From assembly GCF_002734285.1 (NCBI RefSeq), contig NZ_NSEA01000013.1:99601-163600 (forward strand): DNA of 64,000 bases, read 5' to 3'. Each line of letters begins with the position of its first letter. The first letter of the stretch is position 1. Made by a program: the position numbers and the translations under genes. The notes below the pieces were generated by a model. The model saw nothing but the letters and a program-made list of their open reading frames with translations. It did no database searches and was not told the DNA's origin. This document shows, piece by piece, positions 26,055 to 34,391 of this stretch. Source of the DNA: Fredinandcohnia onubensis. Its GTDB lineage: Bacteria > Bacillota > Bacilli > Bacillales > Bacillaceae_L.

Positions 26055-27431
26055 TTGAATAAAACAAAGCTGATTGTCCAAAATTCATTAGATGCATTAA
26101 TGAAGGATGATACGTTTATTCCAGAGTTATCTGGGGAAACCCGTGAGCAAGCTTTTACCTCACTAGCCTCAATACTATCAACCCCGAATCATGTTCATAA
26201 GTCTTTTTTAAGAATCCCGTTAGAAAATGGTCAGGTGGTTCGTATTCCAGCCTATCGCGTCCAGCATAATAATGCTTTAGGTCCTTATAAGGGTGGGATC
26301 CGTTTTCACGAAACAGTCAATGAAGATGAAGTAATTAATCTTGCATCTCTGATGACATTAAAGAATGCCCTTCATGACGTTCCTTTTGGTGGCGGAAAAG
26401 GCGGACTCGTTATCAATCCTAGAACACTTTCTGAAAAAGAACTTCATCTAATTTGCAAAAAATATGTTCGTTACTTTTCAGATAGTCTCGGTCCTGATAA
26501 AGATATCCCAGCACCAGATGTTGGTTCAGGCGAGCGCGAGATGGATTGGATGATGGCAGAATATAAAAGCATCCGACCAGGCACACCATATCGCGGGAGT
26601 TTTACCGGCAAAAGCGTGGTCAATGGTGGTTCATTAGGACGACGTGAAGCTACCGGGAAAGGTGTCTATTTTACGTTCCGATACCTGTTTCATGATTTTC
26701 TTCAAAATCAAAGGGGCCTACTTACGAAAACCGATAATGTGTTTGCAAAGACAGTGGTCAAATTTGAAAACCAGTCAATGAAGCTCGCAGTACAAGGCTT
26801 TGGTAATGTCGGTTCTATCGCTGCTCTAGAGGCTTATCAATGTTCTAATTTGCAAAATAAAGTTGTAGCTGTTAGTGATCGGAATGTTACTTTATTTAAT
26901 GAGGATGGTTTAAACGTCCCATCCCTCGTGAAATTCACGAAGAGCAACAAAGGGGATCTCCCTATTTCCGATGAGGAGTTAGTCGCAGCAGGCGTTAAGG
27001 CTGAAGTCCTTGACCGAGAGGCTATCCTTTATTTAGATGTAGACACCCTTATTCTTGCTGCCTTAGAGGATCAAATCCATAAGGATAATATGGAGAAAAT
27101 TAAAGCACCTATTATTGTCGAGGGTGCGAATGCCCCTATAACCAAGGACGCAGATGATTTCTTAAGTAAAAAAGGTGTCCTGATTGTACCGGACATTCTC
27201 GCAAACGCAGGCGGTGTTATCGTCTCTTACTTAGAGTGGCTGCAGGGTCGCGAAACTCAATTTTATTCCGAGGAAGAAGTGTTTAGTCAGCTATTGCAGA
27301 AAATGAAGGCAACATTGGATGCGATCTTACCGACGTTCTTCGTAGACTCCTTCACACTGCGCCAAAACTGTTATATTCATGCCGTCACTAGACTATCAAC
27401 AGTCCTATATCGACAAGGAAAATTATACTGA
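26055..27431 (+). CDS. Glu/Leu/Phe/Val dehydrogenase family protein
   Basis: A 458-residue NAD(P)-dependent amino acid dehydrogenase. It contains the substrate-site segment GPYKGGIRFHETVNEDEV, the catalytic loop PFGGGKGG, the PAPDVG motif and the Rossmann segment LAVQGFGNVGS. By family it deaminates glutamate or another amino acid to the 2-oxo acid. It is longer than RocG/GudB (about 425) because of an insert of about 25 residues between the TGKGV helix and the Rossmann strand. TTG at 26055 is preferred because AAGGAGG lies 7 bases upstream; the ATG at 26049 is one base from the RBS. The exact substrate is open. Confidence 0.88.
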   Translation: MNKTKLIVQNSLDALMKDDTFIPELSGETREQAFTSLASILSTPNHVHKSFLRIPLENGQVVRIPAYRVQHNNALGPYKGGIRFHETVNEDEVINLASLMTLKNALHDVPFGGGKGGLVINPRTLSEKELHLICKKYVRYFSDSLGPDKDIPAPDVGSGEREMDWMMAEYKSIRPGTPYRGSFTGKSVVNGGSLGRREATGKGVYFTFRYLFHDFLQNQRGLLTKTDNVFAKTVVKFENQSMKLAVQGFGNVGSIAALEAYQCSNLQNKVVAVSDRNVTLFNEDGLNVPSLVKFTKSNKGDLPISDEELVAAGVKAEVLDREAILYLDVDTLILAALEDQIHKDNMEKIKAPIIVEGANAPITKDADDFLSKKGVLIVPDILANAGGVIVSYLEWLQGRETQFYSEEEVFSQLLQKMKATLDAILPTFFVDSFTLRQNCYIHAVTRLSTVLYRQGKLY

Positions 27432-27439
27432 CAATAGGT

Positions 27440-27473
27440 AAAGCGGAAGCCAGTGGGCTCCCGCTTTAATTTG
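27440..27473 (+). terminator. Intrinsic terminator
   Basis: AAAGCGG with AAGCC on the left pairs with GGGCT and CCGCTTT on the right, and AATTT follows. Confidence 0.75.
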
Positions 27474-27479
27474 TGGGTC

Positions 27480-27541
27480 AGAGGGACAGGTACATTGTCC
27501 CTGTAAAAATATGGTGGGACGCGGGACCTGTCCCTGTGTCC
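27480..27541. repeat. Dispersed GGGACA-type repeat, full-length copy
   Basis: The unit reads AGGGACAGGTACATTGTCCC, then TGTAAAAATATGGTGGGAC, then GGGACCTGTCCCTGTGTCCC. Both ends are palindromic. Shared blocks occur at 15822, 24484, 25962, 31461, 32364 and 50701. Size and palindromic nature are like REP elements moved in trans by Y1 transposases; no such gene is in the window. Confidence 0.7.
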
Positions 27542-29248
27542 CTAAAATGCGCCAGATCCGCCTCCGCCGCCTCCGGTTCCTCCTCCACCTGTGCTGCTCG
27601 AGCTGCTGCTTCCACTTCCAATGGATTCATTTGCAGATTCAAAGTGGGCTGTTGCGTTAGGTCCAACATAACCAAATGAGGCTACCGAATAAGGATAAAA
27701 ACCAGCGCTATTATTGTAATAAGGCTTAGTAATTGCGGATATTAAATCCTCATTCTGCTTTTTCAATTCCTTGTCTCCCATACCAAGTCCATATATATAG
27801 GCACGCATCTGGTCATCCTCGGACCATTTTTTCCATTCATCCGTTGACAATGTTTTATAACTCTCTTTAAACAGGAGCCATTTATGGTAAATTCGCAAAC
27901 CTTCGATATTTTTCGGTCGATAGGCAATCAAATAGATGATGATTCCTCCAAACAAAATCAAATCTAAAACAAACCAAGAAAATAACTCATACATTGGAAA
28001 CAAGATTAAAAACGGAACCAGTATAATGCATAATAGCCCAAGAATCAATTTGAACTTTGATTTGTCCTCATAAAGTTGGCGTTCCTTAATTTCGTTTCGA
28101 ACAGCCTCGCCCCACTTCATTTGGAAGCTAGAGTATTTATCGGAGTTCTTCTTGTTTTTTGAATAGTCTTCTAGGTCTGTAAAACTAAACTCGCCATTTT
28201 GACCAATCTTTTCAAATAACCACTCAATTAATAGGCTCTCATGGGGTAGTGCCCCAGTTTGGTTCACAAGCTGAAACTTTTCATCCGGAACCTGTCTAAC
28301 CATCTTCTTCCTCACCAAGTCCAATAACGTAGCTGCCAACAACTGCCCTTGTGGAAGATAATTGTGGTTAGTAAAAAGGATAGTTGCAGGCAAGCTAAGG
28401 TCCTGTTTTGGAAGTACACCCGGATTTGTCATTTCGCTTCTTACCAACACTAACTTTGCTCGACCTTCCATCCGATTTCGAATCATTATGAGAATAAACA
28501 CTAATGCTAAAAGCGGTACTAATACAATCGCTACCTTAGAAAGAGTGTCTTGTGTCTCAGTCCATTCCTGCGCTTTCGCAAGCAGTTCATTTTTTGCATT
28601 CATAATTTCTGCTTTCATCGGTTTATCAGAGGTTACATAGCTTGCTCCAGAAAAAAGACTAACATCATAAGCAATCCGGATATCTCCATTTGATTCACTC
28701 GGAACTTCTCCGAACTGATAGACAACAGAGCCGTCCGATTTCACAGTTTCCTTTTGAAATGCCTCATCATACCCGAATGCAATCACTTTGCTTGTTGATT
28801 GAGGCGGATGAACGGTGATGACGAGATTTTCATAGGTCGCCTCATTTCGATTATCAAAAAATGGCCAATAAAATTGAGCTACATCCTGATAAATTTCCAA
28901 ACCCTTTTCAATCGTATAGGAGAGTGTGACAGTTATTGTCTCATCCTCACCCTTACGATGAATTTTATAAAGATCATCTTCCTTTTCTACTCGTAACTCC
29001 GCTCCATTTTCAGTAGCGGAAAAGTCCTTAATCGCACTTCCTTCTTTCGGGATGACAGTCCGTGTTATCCCGTTAAACTCACCGTCAAAATCGTATGTAT
29101 GAGTTTCCGTCACGTGAACAGTACCGTCATCCTGCAAATGCGCATCCATATTTACATCATTGATCCAAAAATCAACCGCAAAACCTTGCATGGGAAAAAA
29201 CAAAAGGAATACTAGTAATAAAATAATGCCACCAATTTTCTTACGCAT
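27542..29248 (-). CDS. DUF2207 membrane protein
   Basis: A 568-residue protein. The order is a signal peptide (IGGIILLLVFLLFFPMQGFA), an extracellular beta-rich DUF2207 domain of about 200 residues (starting FWINDVNMDAHLQDDGTVHVTETHTYDF), a helix at about 240, a cytoplasmic region, two further helices (about 405-450), and a Ser/Gly-rich tail ending GGGGGGSGAF, the usual end of this family. Function is not established. ATG at 29248 is set by GGAGGGG. Confidence 0.9.
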   Translation of the reverse strand: MRKKIGGIILLLVFLLFFPMQGFAVDFWINDVNMDAHLQDDGTVHVTETHTYDFDGEFNGITRTVIPKEGSAIKDFSATENGAELRVEKEDDLYKIHRKGEDETITVTLSYTIEKGLEIYQDVAQFYWPFFDNRNEATYENLVITVHPPQSTSKVIAFGYDEAFQKETVKSDGSVVYQFGEVPSESNGDIRIAYDVSLFSGASYVTSDKPMKAEIMNAKNELLAKAQEWTETQDTLSKVAIVLVPLLALVFILIMIRNRMEGRAKLVLVRSEMTNPGVLPKQDLSLPATILFTNHNYLPQGQLLAATLLDLVRKKMVRQVPDEKFQLVNQTGALPHESLLIEWLFEKIGQNGEFSFTDLEDYSKNKKNSDKYSSFQMKWGEAVRNEIKERQLYEDKSKFKLILGLLCIILVPFLILFPMYELFSWFVLDLILFGGIIIYLIAYRPKNIEGLRIYHKWLLFKESYKTLSTDEWKKWSEDDQMRAYIYGLGMGDKELKKQNEDLISAITKPYYNNSAGFYPYSVASFGYVGPNATAHFESANESIGSGSSSSSSTGGGGTGGGGGGSGAF

Positions 29249-29340
29249 ACCCGTCCCCTCCTTCATACTTATTCATACGAATAAACACCTCATATGGTTT
29301 CAAACTAACGTGGTATACTATTTCAAAAAGGAGAAAATAA

Positions 29341-30129
29341 ATGCCTGATATAAAAATTGTGTTTCTTGACATAGACGGAACGATTTTACGACCGGACGAT
29401 ACCATTGAAGAATCCACCAAAAAAGCGGTTGCCCACCTTCAGCAAAGTGGAATTGAAGTATTTCTCGCAACTGGTAGACCGCTTCATGAAATAACGGATA
29501 TTGGAGACGAACTGTCAATTTCATCCTATATCGCATATAATGGTGCTTTTGCCATTCATCGTGGTGTAACACTGTTTAATGAACCACTTCCAGCTAGCTT
29601 AGTTGACAACCTTTTACATACGATCAAGGAAAACAATTACGATATTGTTCTATATTCTCAAAACAAAAATATCTTCAATAGCATGGAATCTAAAATTGTA
29701 AAAGAGTTTATCAAAACCTTCCATCTACGAAAAAATGCGATTTACGATGAAACGAAAAAAGAGAAAATTTTAGGTTCCACGATAATTACGACGGAGGAAC
29801 ATTCAGAAACATATTTCGAACATATCGATGGGATTCATCTCTCCTCCGTTAATGTGGACGGTATGAGAACATGTCACGATGTCATTCGTGATAAGGTAAA
29901 CAAAGGGGTTGCCGTAAAAGCTGTGTTAGCTTCCCTTCACTTTTCACCAGAACAAGCCGCTGCTTTTGGAGATGGCATGAATGACAAAGAAATGCTGTCA
30001 GCAGTCGGCTCTGGATTTGCCATGGGAAATGCCAATCCTGATTTATTTTCCTATGCAAATTATAAAACAACGGACGTTGAGCACTCTGGGGTATACAACG
30101 GATTAAAACAGCTGGGGCTGGTTGAATGA
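29341..30129 (+). CDS. HAD-superfamily Cof-type phosphatase
   Basis: A 262-residue cytosolic hydrolase of HAD subfamily IIB. Motif I is FLDIDGTIL (nucleophile D near residue 9), motif II is FLATGRP, motif III is the Lys in NKGVAVKAVL, and motif IV is FGDGMNDKEML. These enzymes dephosphorylate sugar phosphates or flavin and pyridoxal phosphates. ATG after AAAAGGAG. It is monocistronic with a good terminator. Confidence 0.93.
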   Translation: MPDIKIVFLDIDGTILRPDDTIEESTKKAVAHLQQSGIEVFLATGRPLHEITDIGDELSISSYIAYNGAFAIHRGVTLFNEPLPASLVDNLLHTIKENNYDIVLYSQNKNIFNSMESKIVKEFIKTFHLRKNAIYDETKKEKILGSTIITTEEHSETYFEHIDGIHLSSVNVDGMRTCHDVIRDKVNKGVAVKAVLASLHFSPEQAAAFGDGMNDKEMLSAVGSGFAMGNANPDLFSYANYKTTDVEHSGVYNGLKQLGLVE

Positions 30130-30132
30130 ATG

Positions 30133-30165
30133 AAAGACTAGGATAAATAGGTCCTAGTCTTTTTT
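30133..30165 (+). terminator. Intrinsic terminator
   Basis: AAAGACTAGG / CCTAGTCTTT stem with a T tract. Confidence 0.9.
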
Positions 30166-30184
30166 CGTACGGTAATTAAACTTT

Positions 30185-30235
30185 TAGACAAAACGTTTAC
30201 TTTTATACAAACAATTAGATAAAATGTTTGACTTT
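30185..30235 (+). promoter_or_regulatory. Two 20-bp direct repeats upstream of the DUF2087 gene
   Basis: TAGAYAAAAYGTTTRACTTT occurs at 30185-30204 and again at 30216-30235, exactly 31 bases (three helical turns) apart. A weaker copy starts near 30266. They are candidate regulator sites. Confidence 0.55.
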
Positions 30236-30327
30236 CAGCTAAAGTAACTATAAAATTTTGGTTAAAAGATAAACATTTTACAAAAGTGTTTGTTATTAAT
30301 CAAACTTTGAACGGATGTGTTTATACA

Positions 30328-31083
30328 ATGGATGTCTCGGAAAATTTTTGGAACGCCTCACTAGATGAACTTAAAAAGGGGTATATCCAAGAGTCAGATT
30401 CATATGTCTGCCTTTTATGCGGCGAGAAAATAGAAAAAGGGGTCATTTATCCCCATGAAAAGGTTCTTTATGAAGCGGAGAGGTATATGCGTATTCATAT
30501 CGAATCTACCCATCAATCTGTGTTTGATTATTTAATCGAACTTGATAAAAAACTAACTGGGCTTACGGATCACCAAAATCAGCTACTTCGTCTTTTCTAC
30601 CAAGGAAAAAGCGATAAAGAAGTTCAAGCAGACATGGGGATTGGCAGTACCTCGACAATTAGACATCATCGTTTTGCATTAAAAGAAAAAGAACGCCAAG
30701 CTAAGACCTTCTTAGCCATCATGGAGTTGCTAAAAGAAAAAGATCAATACGCACCAGCCTTTGTCACCCCTCATAAAACAGCGACAATGGTTGATGATCG
30801 ATATGCTGTTACAGAGCAGGAGCAACAAGAAATCATTGATAAGTTTTTACCAGAAGGGATCGATGGTCGTTTATTAAAATTCCCACCAAAAGAAAAACAA
30901 AGACTGATTGTATTGCGTGAAATAACAAAACGTTTTGAGAGTAACATCACATACAGCGAAAGAGAAATCAATCAGATATTAAAAGGATTGTATGAAGATT
31001 TTGTATTGATACGAAGATATTTAATCAGTTATGGATTTTTAGAAAGAAAGAATGATGGCAGTCAATATTGGCTGAAACAATAA
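30328..31083 (+). CDS. DUF2087-containing DNA-binding-like protein
   Basis: A protein of about 251 residues. The N-terminal third has C-x2-C (VCLLCGEK) with later histidines (MRIHIESTHQ), which looks like a small zinc site. The middle has a LuxR-like helix-turn-helix (LTDHQNQLLRLFYQGKSDKEVQADMGIGSTSTIRHHR). The C-terminal 75 residues are the DUF2087 domain (FPPKEKQRLIVLREITKRF...SYGFLERKNDGSQYWL). ATG at 30328 is the likely start, though its RBS is weak; a GTG at 30286 is an alternative. A GIY-YIG protein follows in the same operon. A regulator role is inferred. Confidence 0.8.
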   Translation: MDVSENFWNASLDELKKGYIQESDSYVCLLCGEKIEKGVIYPHEKVLYEAERYMRIHIESTHQSVFDYLIELDKKLTGLTDHQNQLLRLFYQGKSDKEVQADMGIGSTSTIRHHRFALKEKERQAKTFLAIMELLKEKDQYAPAFVTPHKTATMVDDRYAVTEQEQQEIIDKFLPEGIDGRLLKFPPKEKQRLIVLREITKRFESNITYSEREINQILKGLYEDFVLIRRYLISYGFLERKNDGSQYWLKQ

Positions 31084-31103
31084 GAAGAAAGTGAGTGTCC
31101 ACT

Positions 31104-31460
31104 ATGGATCGAAAAAAAGAACTGAAACAACAATATAAAGAAATGCCAATTGAAGCAGGTGTTTACCAGATAAAGAACAATCAGAATGGGAAGCTTTTCA
31201 TTGGAAGCACGAGAAACTTTAAAACGTTAAACGGGTTAAAATTCAGTTTAGAAGCAGGCACAGCCTCACCTACGAACAAAGCGCTCCAAGAAGATTGGAA
31301 TCATTACGGTGCAAGTGCATTCAATTTTGAGATACTAGAAACACTCAAAAAGAAAAACGATCCCTACTTCAATGAAAAAGAAGCCTTACAAGAACTCGAA
31401 AACAAATGGTTAGAACACCTCCAACCCTACGAAGACCGTGGATACAACAAGAAAAAATAA
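31104..31460 (+). CDS. GIY-YIG nuclease-domain protein
   Basis: A 118-residue single-domain protein. It shows the GIY-YIG core as GVYQIKNNQNGKLFIGSTRNF (GVY and FIG), a conserved Arg just after it, the Glu-containing segment NEKEALQELENKWLEHL, and the end DRGYNKKK. It could nick or cut structured DNA. It starts 20 bases after the DUF2087 gene, so the two are probably cotranscribed. ATG at 31104; a GTG at 31095 is also possible. Confidence 0.85.
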   Translation: MDRKKELKQQYKEMPIEAGVYQIKNNQNGKLFIGSTRNFKTLNGLKFSLEAGTASPTNKALQEDWNHYGASAFNFEILETLKKKNDPYFNEKEALQELENKWLEHLQPYEDRGYNKKK

Positions 31461-31495
31461 TGGGACACAGGTTCATTGTCCCTGTAAAAATATGG
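31461..31495. repeat. Dispersed GGGACA-type repeat copy
   Basis: GGGACACAGGTTCATTGTCC continues into CTGTAAAAATATGGTG, nearly identical to the core at 27480-27541. Confidence 0.65.
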
Positions 31496-31533
31496 TGTAA
31501 TGGTGCAATCCTCAACTTGTTGGCACATAAAGG

Positions 31534-31560
31534 GAGCTTGAGTTAACAAGCTCTTTTTTT
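31534..31560 (+). terminator. Intrinsic terminator
   Basis: GAGCTTG / CAAGCTC stem with seven T residues after it. Confidence 0.85.
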
Positions 31561-31567
31561 CATTTAG

Positions 31568-31888
31568 TTATGGTATGTGATGAGATAATCTCCCCATCAT
31601 CAATGGCATCAATACTTCAAAGAAGCGATAAGTAGGCTTTTCATTTGTGTATTGTTGTAGCGCTTCTTCTAATTTTGGAGAGATTACCTTATGTGCAGAC
31701 TCGGCATCTTGTTTGGTATCCCAATAGTTTACTGCCCTATATTCACCAGAAGAATCATCAAAAAAATAGACATTTCCTCTAAATCCCATTAGCCCTCTAC
31801 TAACTCAATCAAACTCTTTTGTTAGCTTCTCTGCAGTTAACCTCTGCCCATTTCCTAGTGTATATTGAACCAACCGTGCATAAAACAT
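31568..31888 (-). pseudogene. ABM-like monooxygenase-fold protein interrupted by one stop codon
   Basis: An ATG at 31888 with CAGGAGGG upstream opens a 107-codon frame that reads MFYARLVQYTLGNGQ and so on, then TGA at codon 28 (31805-31807), then continues VSRGLMGFRGNVYFFDDSSGEYRAVNYWDTKQDAESAH to a normal stop. The two parts fit one antibiotic-biosynthesis-monooxygenase-like ferredoxin fold of about 100 residues. A single C-to-T change (CGA to TGA) would explain the stop. An internal ATG at 31789 could still give a 73-residue product, which would lack the first strand and probably not fold. Confidence 0.75.
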
Positions 31889-32052
31889 CTGTAACCCTCC
31901 TGTTGCTTATTTTTTAGTATGGATTTTTGGGCCTTCATAACAGATTATGTTAGATTGTTTGATTGGTTCCGATTAAATGTGCCTTGGTATTTTACAAGAT
32001 TTAAATAAAGCTCTCGTCGGGGAAATTAATTTGGACGAGAGGCAGATTGAGC

Positions 32053-32340
32053 ATGATGAAGGGGATTCCTCTGTATCTACCGACTTGATTTCCTCTTCAT
32101 AAACTCGATGAAGAGGATTTCTATGGAGCTACGAACTCGTTTTCCTCTTCATAACCCCGATGAAGGGGATTTCTATGGATCTACCAACTTGATTTCCTCT
32201 TCATAACCCCGATGAAGAGGATTTCTCTGGATCCACCAACTCGATTTCCTCTTCATAACCTCGATGAAGAGGATTTCTCGGGATCCCCCTACTCGTTTTC
32301 CCCTTCATAACCTCAATGAAGAGGATTCCCCTGTATTTGT
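32053..32340. repeat. 52-bp tandem array of hairpins
   Basis: CCTCTTC recurs at 32092, 32144, 32196, 32248 and (as CCCCTTC) 32300, exactly 52 bases apart. A leading half unit starts at 32055. Each unit holds TCCTCTTCAT and ATGAAGAGGA, a perfect 10-bp inverted repeat with a 7-base loop; changes in the arms tend to keep pairing, with G:T wobbles. The rest of the unit is TTTCTMTGGATCYACCAACT-like. No open frame is present. It fills the gene-free region 31889-32400 together with a short dispersed repeat. Confidence 0.92.
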
Positions 32341-32363
32341 AACTACCCAAACGATTTTATTAT

Positions 32364-32400
32364 CCCTGTAAAAATACGGTGGACGAGGGAGCTATCCCAC
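32364..32400. repeat. Dispersed GGGACA-type repeat, partial copy
   Basis: ATCCCTGTAAAAATACGGTG followed by GGGAGCTATCCC matches the middle of the unit at 27480-27541. Confidence 0.45.
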
Positions 32401-32913
32401 TTATATGTTTTGGACTGCTTCTTTTTCTGCTGTTTCCTCGGGTTTCCAGCCTTTGCATACGTCGATCCATTGTTTTGCTTCAGAGTATTGGAATAGTTCA
32501 TCACAAGTTAGTTCAATAGCAGAATTGATGCTGCCGCATGCTGGAAATACGGTGGTGAAACGCTTTAGTGATTCGTCCAAGTAAACGTCAAGATTGTTCG
32601 CCAGGCCAAACGGGCAAACACCACCTATGACATGTCCAGTTTGTTCGATCACTTCTTGTGCAGACAGCATTCTTGCCTTAAATCCAAATGTATTACGGAA
32701 TTTTTTATTATCAATTTTTGCATCCCCCGCTGCTACAACTAAAATAGCAGCATCCTCTTTTCCTCGAAAGGAAAGGGTCTTTGCAATCCGTTCAGGAGCC
32801 ACGCCGATTGTATCAGTAGCCTGATCAACGGTTGCACTTACTGAATCAAACTCCATCACATCTTTTTCACGGTTCCATTTTTTGAAATGCTCTTTTACAC
32901 TCTCAAGTGACAT
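32401..32913 (-). CDS. YbaK/EbsC-family aminoacyl-tRNA deacylase
   Basis: A 170-residue protein of the YbaK/ProX editing fold. Landmarks are the N-terminal SATVDQATDTIGVAPERIAKTLSFR, the conserved lysine and the AGDAKIDNKKFRNTFG strand, and the GHVIGGVCPFGLANNLDVYLDESL turn. Relatives hydrolyse misacylated tRNA such as Ala- or Cys-tRNA(Pro) in the cytosol. ATG at 32913 is chosen on spacing from GAAAGG; an ATG at 32922 overlaps it. Confidence 0.9.
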   Translation of the reverse strand: MSLESVKEHFKKWNREKDVMEFDSVSATVDQATDTIGVAPERIAKTLSFRGKEDAAILVVAAGDAKIDNKKFRNTFGFKARMLSAQEVIEQTGHVIGGVCPFGLANNLDVYLDESLKRFTTVFPACGSINSAIELTCDELFQYSEAKQWIDVCKGWKPEETAEKEAVQNI

Positions 32914-32989
32914 AATATTCATCCTTTCTTCGAAGTTTATTCTATTAATTTAGCATACAATTTAAAAAAATCACAAAATATGCTCTTCA

Positions 32990-33022
32990 ATTTAAAAATA
33001 GCTTGGAAACTAGCCCAAGCTA
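32990..33022 (-). terminator. Intrinsic terminator
   Basis: TAGCTTGG / CCAAGCTA stem, with ATTTTTAAATT after it on the minus strand. Confidence 0.8.
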
Positions 33023-33029
33023 CTTAATT

Positions 33030-33743
33030 CTAATATTCAGTTGTAATAATTGGCGTTCCAATCGTTACGTCGATTACATTTTTATCTGCATCTGCTCGTA
33101 AACCTAGTTGAAGATTAATTTTATCCTGATTTACTGTTTTCAATTCAGATTCAAAAACTTTCGAATAAGCTGAAACCGACACAAAACTCTTTTCTTGTAG
33201 CTGTTCCACCATTATTGCATTAACATCTCCAACCATCTTTGCAGCAACCTCATCTAATTGGTTTGCTTTGGATTTCATTACTCCAGAGACTGTATAAAAA
33301 GTATTACTTTCCATAAAAGTTTCACCTACCCACTCAACATGGTCTGCAGTAAGCTGATTCCCTTTTGCTTCATTCGTGATGGCGATTTCGTACTGATCAC
33401 CCGATTTATAGGCTTTTAGCTTAATTGACTCCGTAATTCCATTATCATTTTCTTTTAATCCTTGCCAAACATAATGGCTGTTTTCTTCTTTAAGAATGCT
33501 TTTCCAACTATATGAACCATGATCGCTCATGAATGTTTCAATTTGTTGTTTCATTTCATGTACATTATTTGCTTGTCCAACCTTACCACGAGATAAGGCC
33601 ATCCAAGATGAAATTTCAACTTCATTTTTATCTGCCATTTCTTTTATATCCACTAGATCATTTTTTTTAATAATTTCTTCCTGATTATTATAAAATCCTG
33701 CTAAAATTCCGAACGATAGGATTAATGCAATTGTCATTTTCAT
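33030..33743 (-). CDS. YwmB-like (DUF1779) secreted protein
   Basis: A 237-residue protein with an N-terminal signal-type helix (MKMTIALILSFGILAGFY). The length, the central segment VWQGLKENDNGITESIKLKAYKSGDQYEIAITNEAKG and the end QLGLRADADKNVIDVTIGTPIITTEY are consistent with the YwmB family, whose structure resembles a TATA-binding-protein fold and whose function is unknown. ATG at 33743 is set by GAGGTGAGGG. It is monocistronic with a terminator. Confidence 0.65.
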   Translation of the reverse strand: MKMTIALILSFGILAGFYNNQEEIIKKNDLVDIKEMADKNEVEISSWMALSRGKVGQANNVHEMKQQIETFMSDHGSYSWKSILKEENSHYVWQGLKENDNGITESIKLKAYKSGDQYEIAITNEAKGNQLTADHVEWVGETFMESNTFYTVSGVMKSKANQLDEVAAKMVGDVNAIMVEQLQEKSFVSVSAYSKVFESELKTVNQDKINLQLGLRADADKNVIDVTIGTPIITTEY

Positions 33744-33896
33744 TTTGTCCCTCACCTCTTTAACAAGGATAGCCAGGGTTTTTATGATCTATACCTAAAA
33801 ATCTAGTAATCTTAAAAATCGATTAATTTTCTTTTAGCTGTTTTACTTTTTATATTTTTAGTACAATCTAAAGATGAGCCTAAGGAGGTGTGATTT

Positions 33897-34289
33897 TTGA
33901 AATCAATTACTGTTTCGTTTCATAAAGAAGATGCTGTTGAAGCAATGAAGGTCGGTATTCTTGAAGAAGACGATTTTAATCGTGTGACTGAAGGTGGTAC
34001 GCGACACTTATTTGAACTTGATACAAATATTGGTTTTTTTGTCTTTTTCGATGGCGCGGATGCCGAAGGGAATATCCATTATCTTGCCCTTCAATATGAA
34101 GAAGATAGTGAAGAACCTACATACTGTTTCTCATTTGAGCTTAAGGATTTTTATGAATTTATGGCATTGTACCTTAATGACCTTGAGTTCTCAGATGAAG
34201 AAACAGAAGACGAAGAGCAAGAGTATGGACCCATCCATCACCTCGCTCACCTGCTATACCATATCGTTGAAGATGCAAAACAAGCGTAA
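33897..34289 (+). CDS. Conserved acidic cytosolic protein, unknown function
   Basis: A 130-residue soluble protein with no signal or membrane segment. The C-terminal third is very acidic (FSDEETEDEEQEYGP) and ends in an amphipathic helix with several histidines (IHHLAHLLYHIVEDAKQ). Start is TTG after a strong AAGGAGGTG. It is a single gene with its own terminator. I do not recognise a family. Confidence 0.7.
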   Translation: MKSITVSFHKEDAVEAMKVGILEEDDFNRVTEGGTRHLFELDTNIGFFVFFDGADAEGNIHYLALQYEEDSEEPTYCFSFELKDFYEFMALYLNDLEFSDEETEDEEQEYGPIHHLAHLLYHIVEDAKQA

Positions 34290-34295
34290 GAGGAA

Positions 34296-34325
34296 GGCCA
34301 CAGCAATGTGGTCTTTTTCCTTTTC
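34296..34325 (+). terminator. Intrinsic terminator
   Basis: GGCCAC / GTGGTC stem (one wobble) followed by TTTTTCCTTTTC. Confidence 0.7.
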
Positions 34326-34391
34326 AAAAAGCTAAAAATATGAAAAAATAGATATATAGAAAATAATGTAAAAACCAAGGTCGGTGATTAT

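Noticed and set aside
27473-27679. Overlapping 65-68-codon frames on both strands at the end of the DUF2207 gene
   Set aside because: They consist of the dispersed repeat plus the antisense of the Gly/Ser-rich DUF2207 tail.
32053-32340. CRISPR-like periodic array
   Set aside because: The whole 52-base unit is repeated; there are no unique spacers between short repeats, and no cas genes are in the window. The same holds for 10700-11040.
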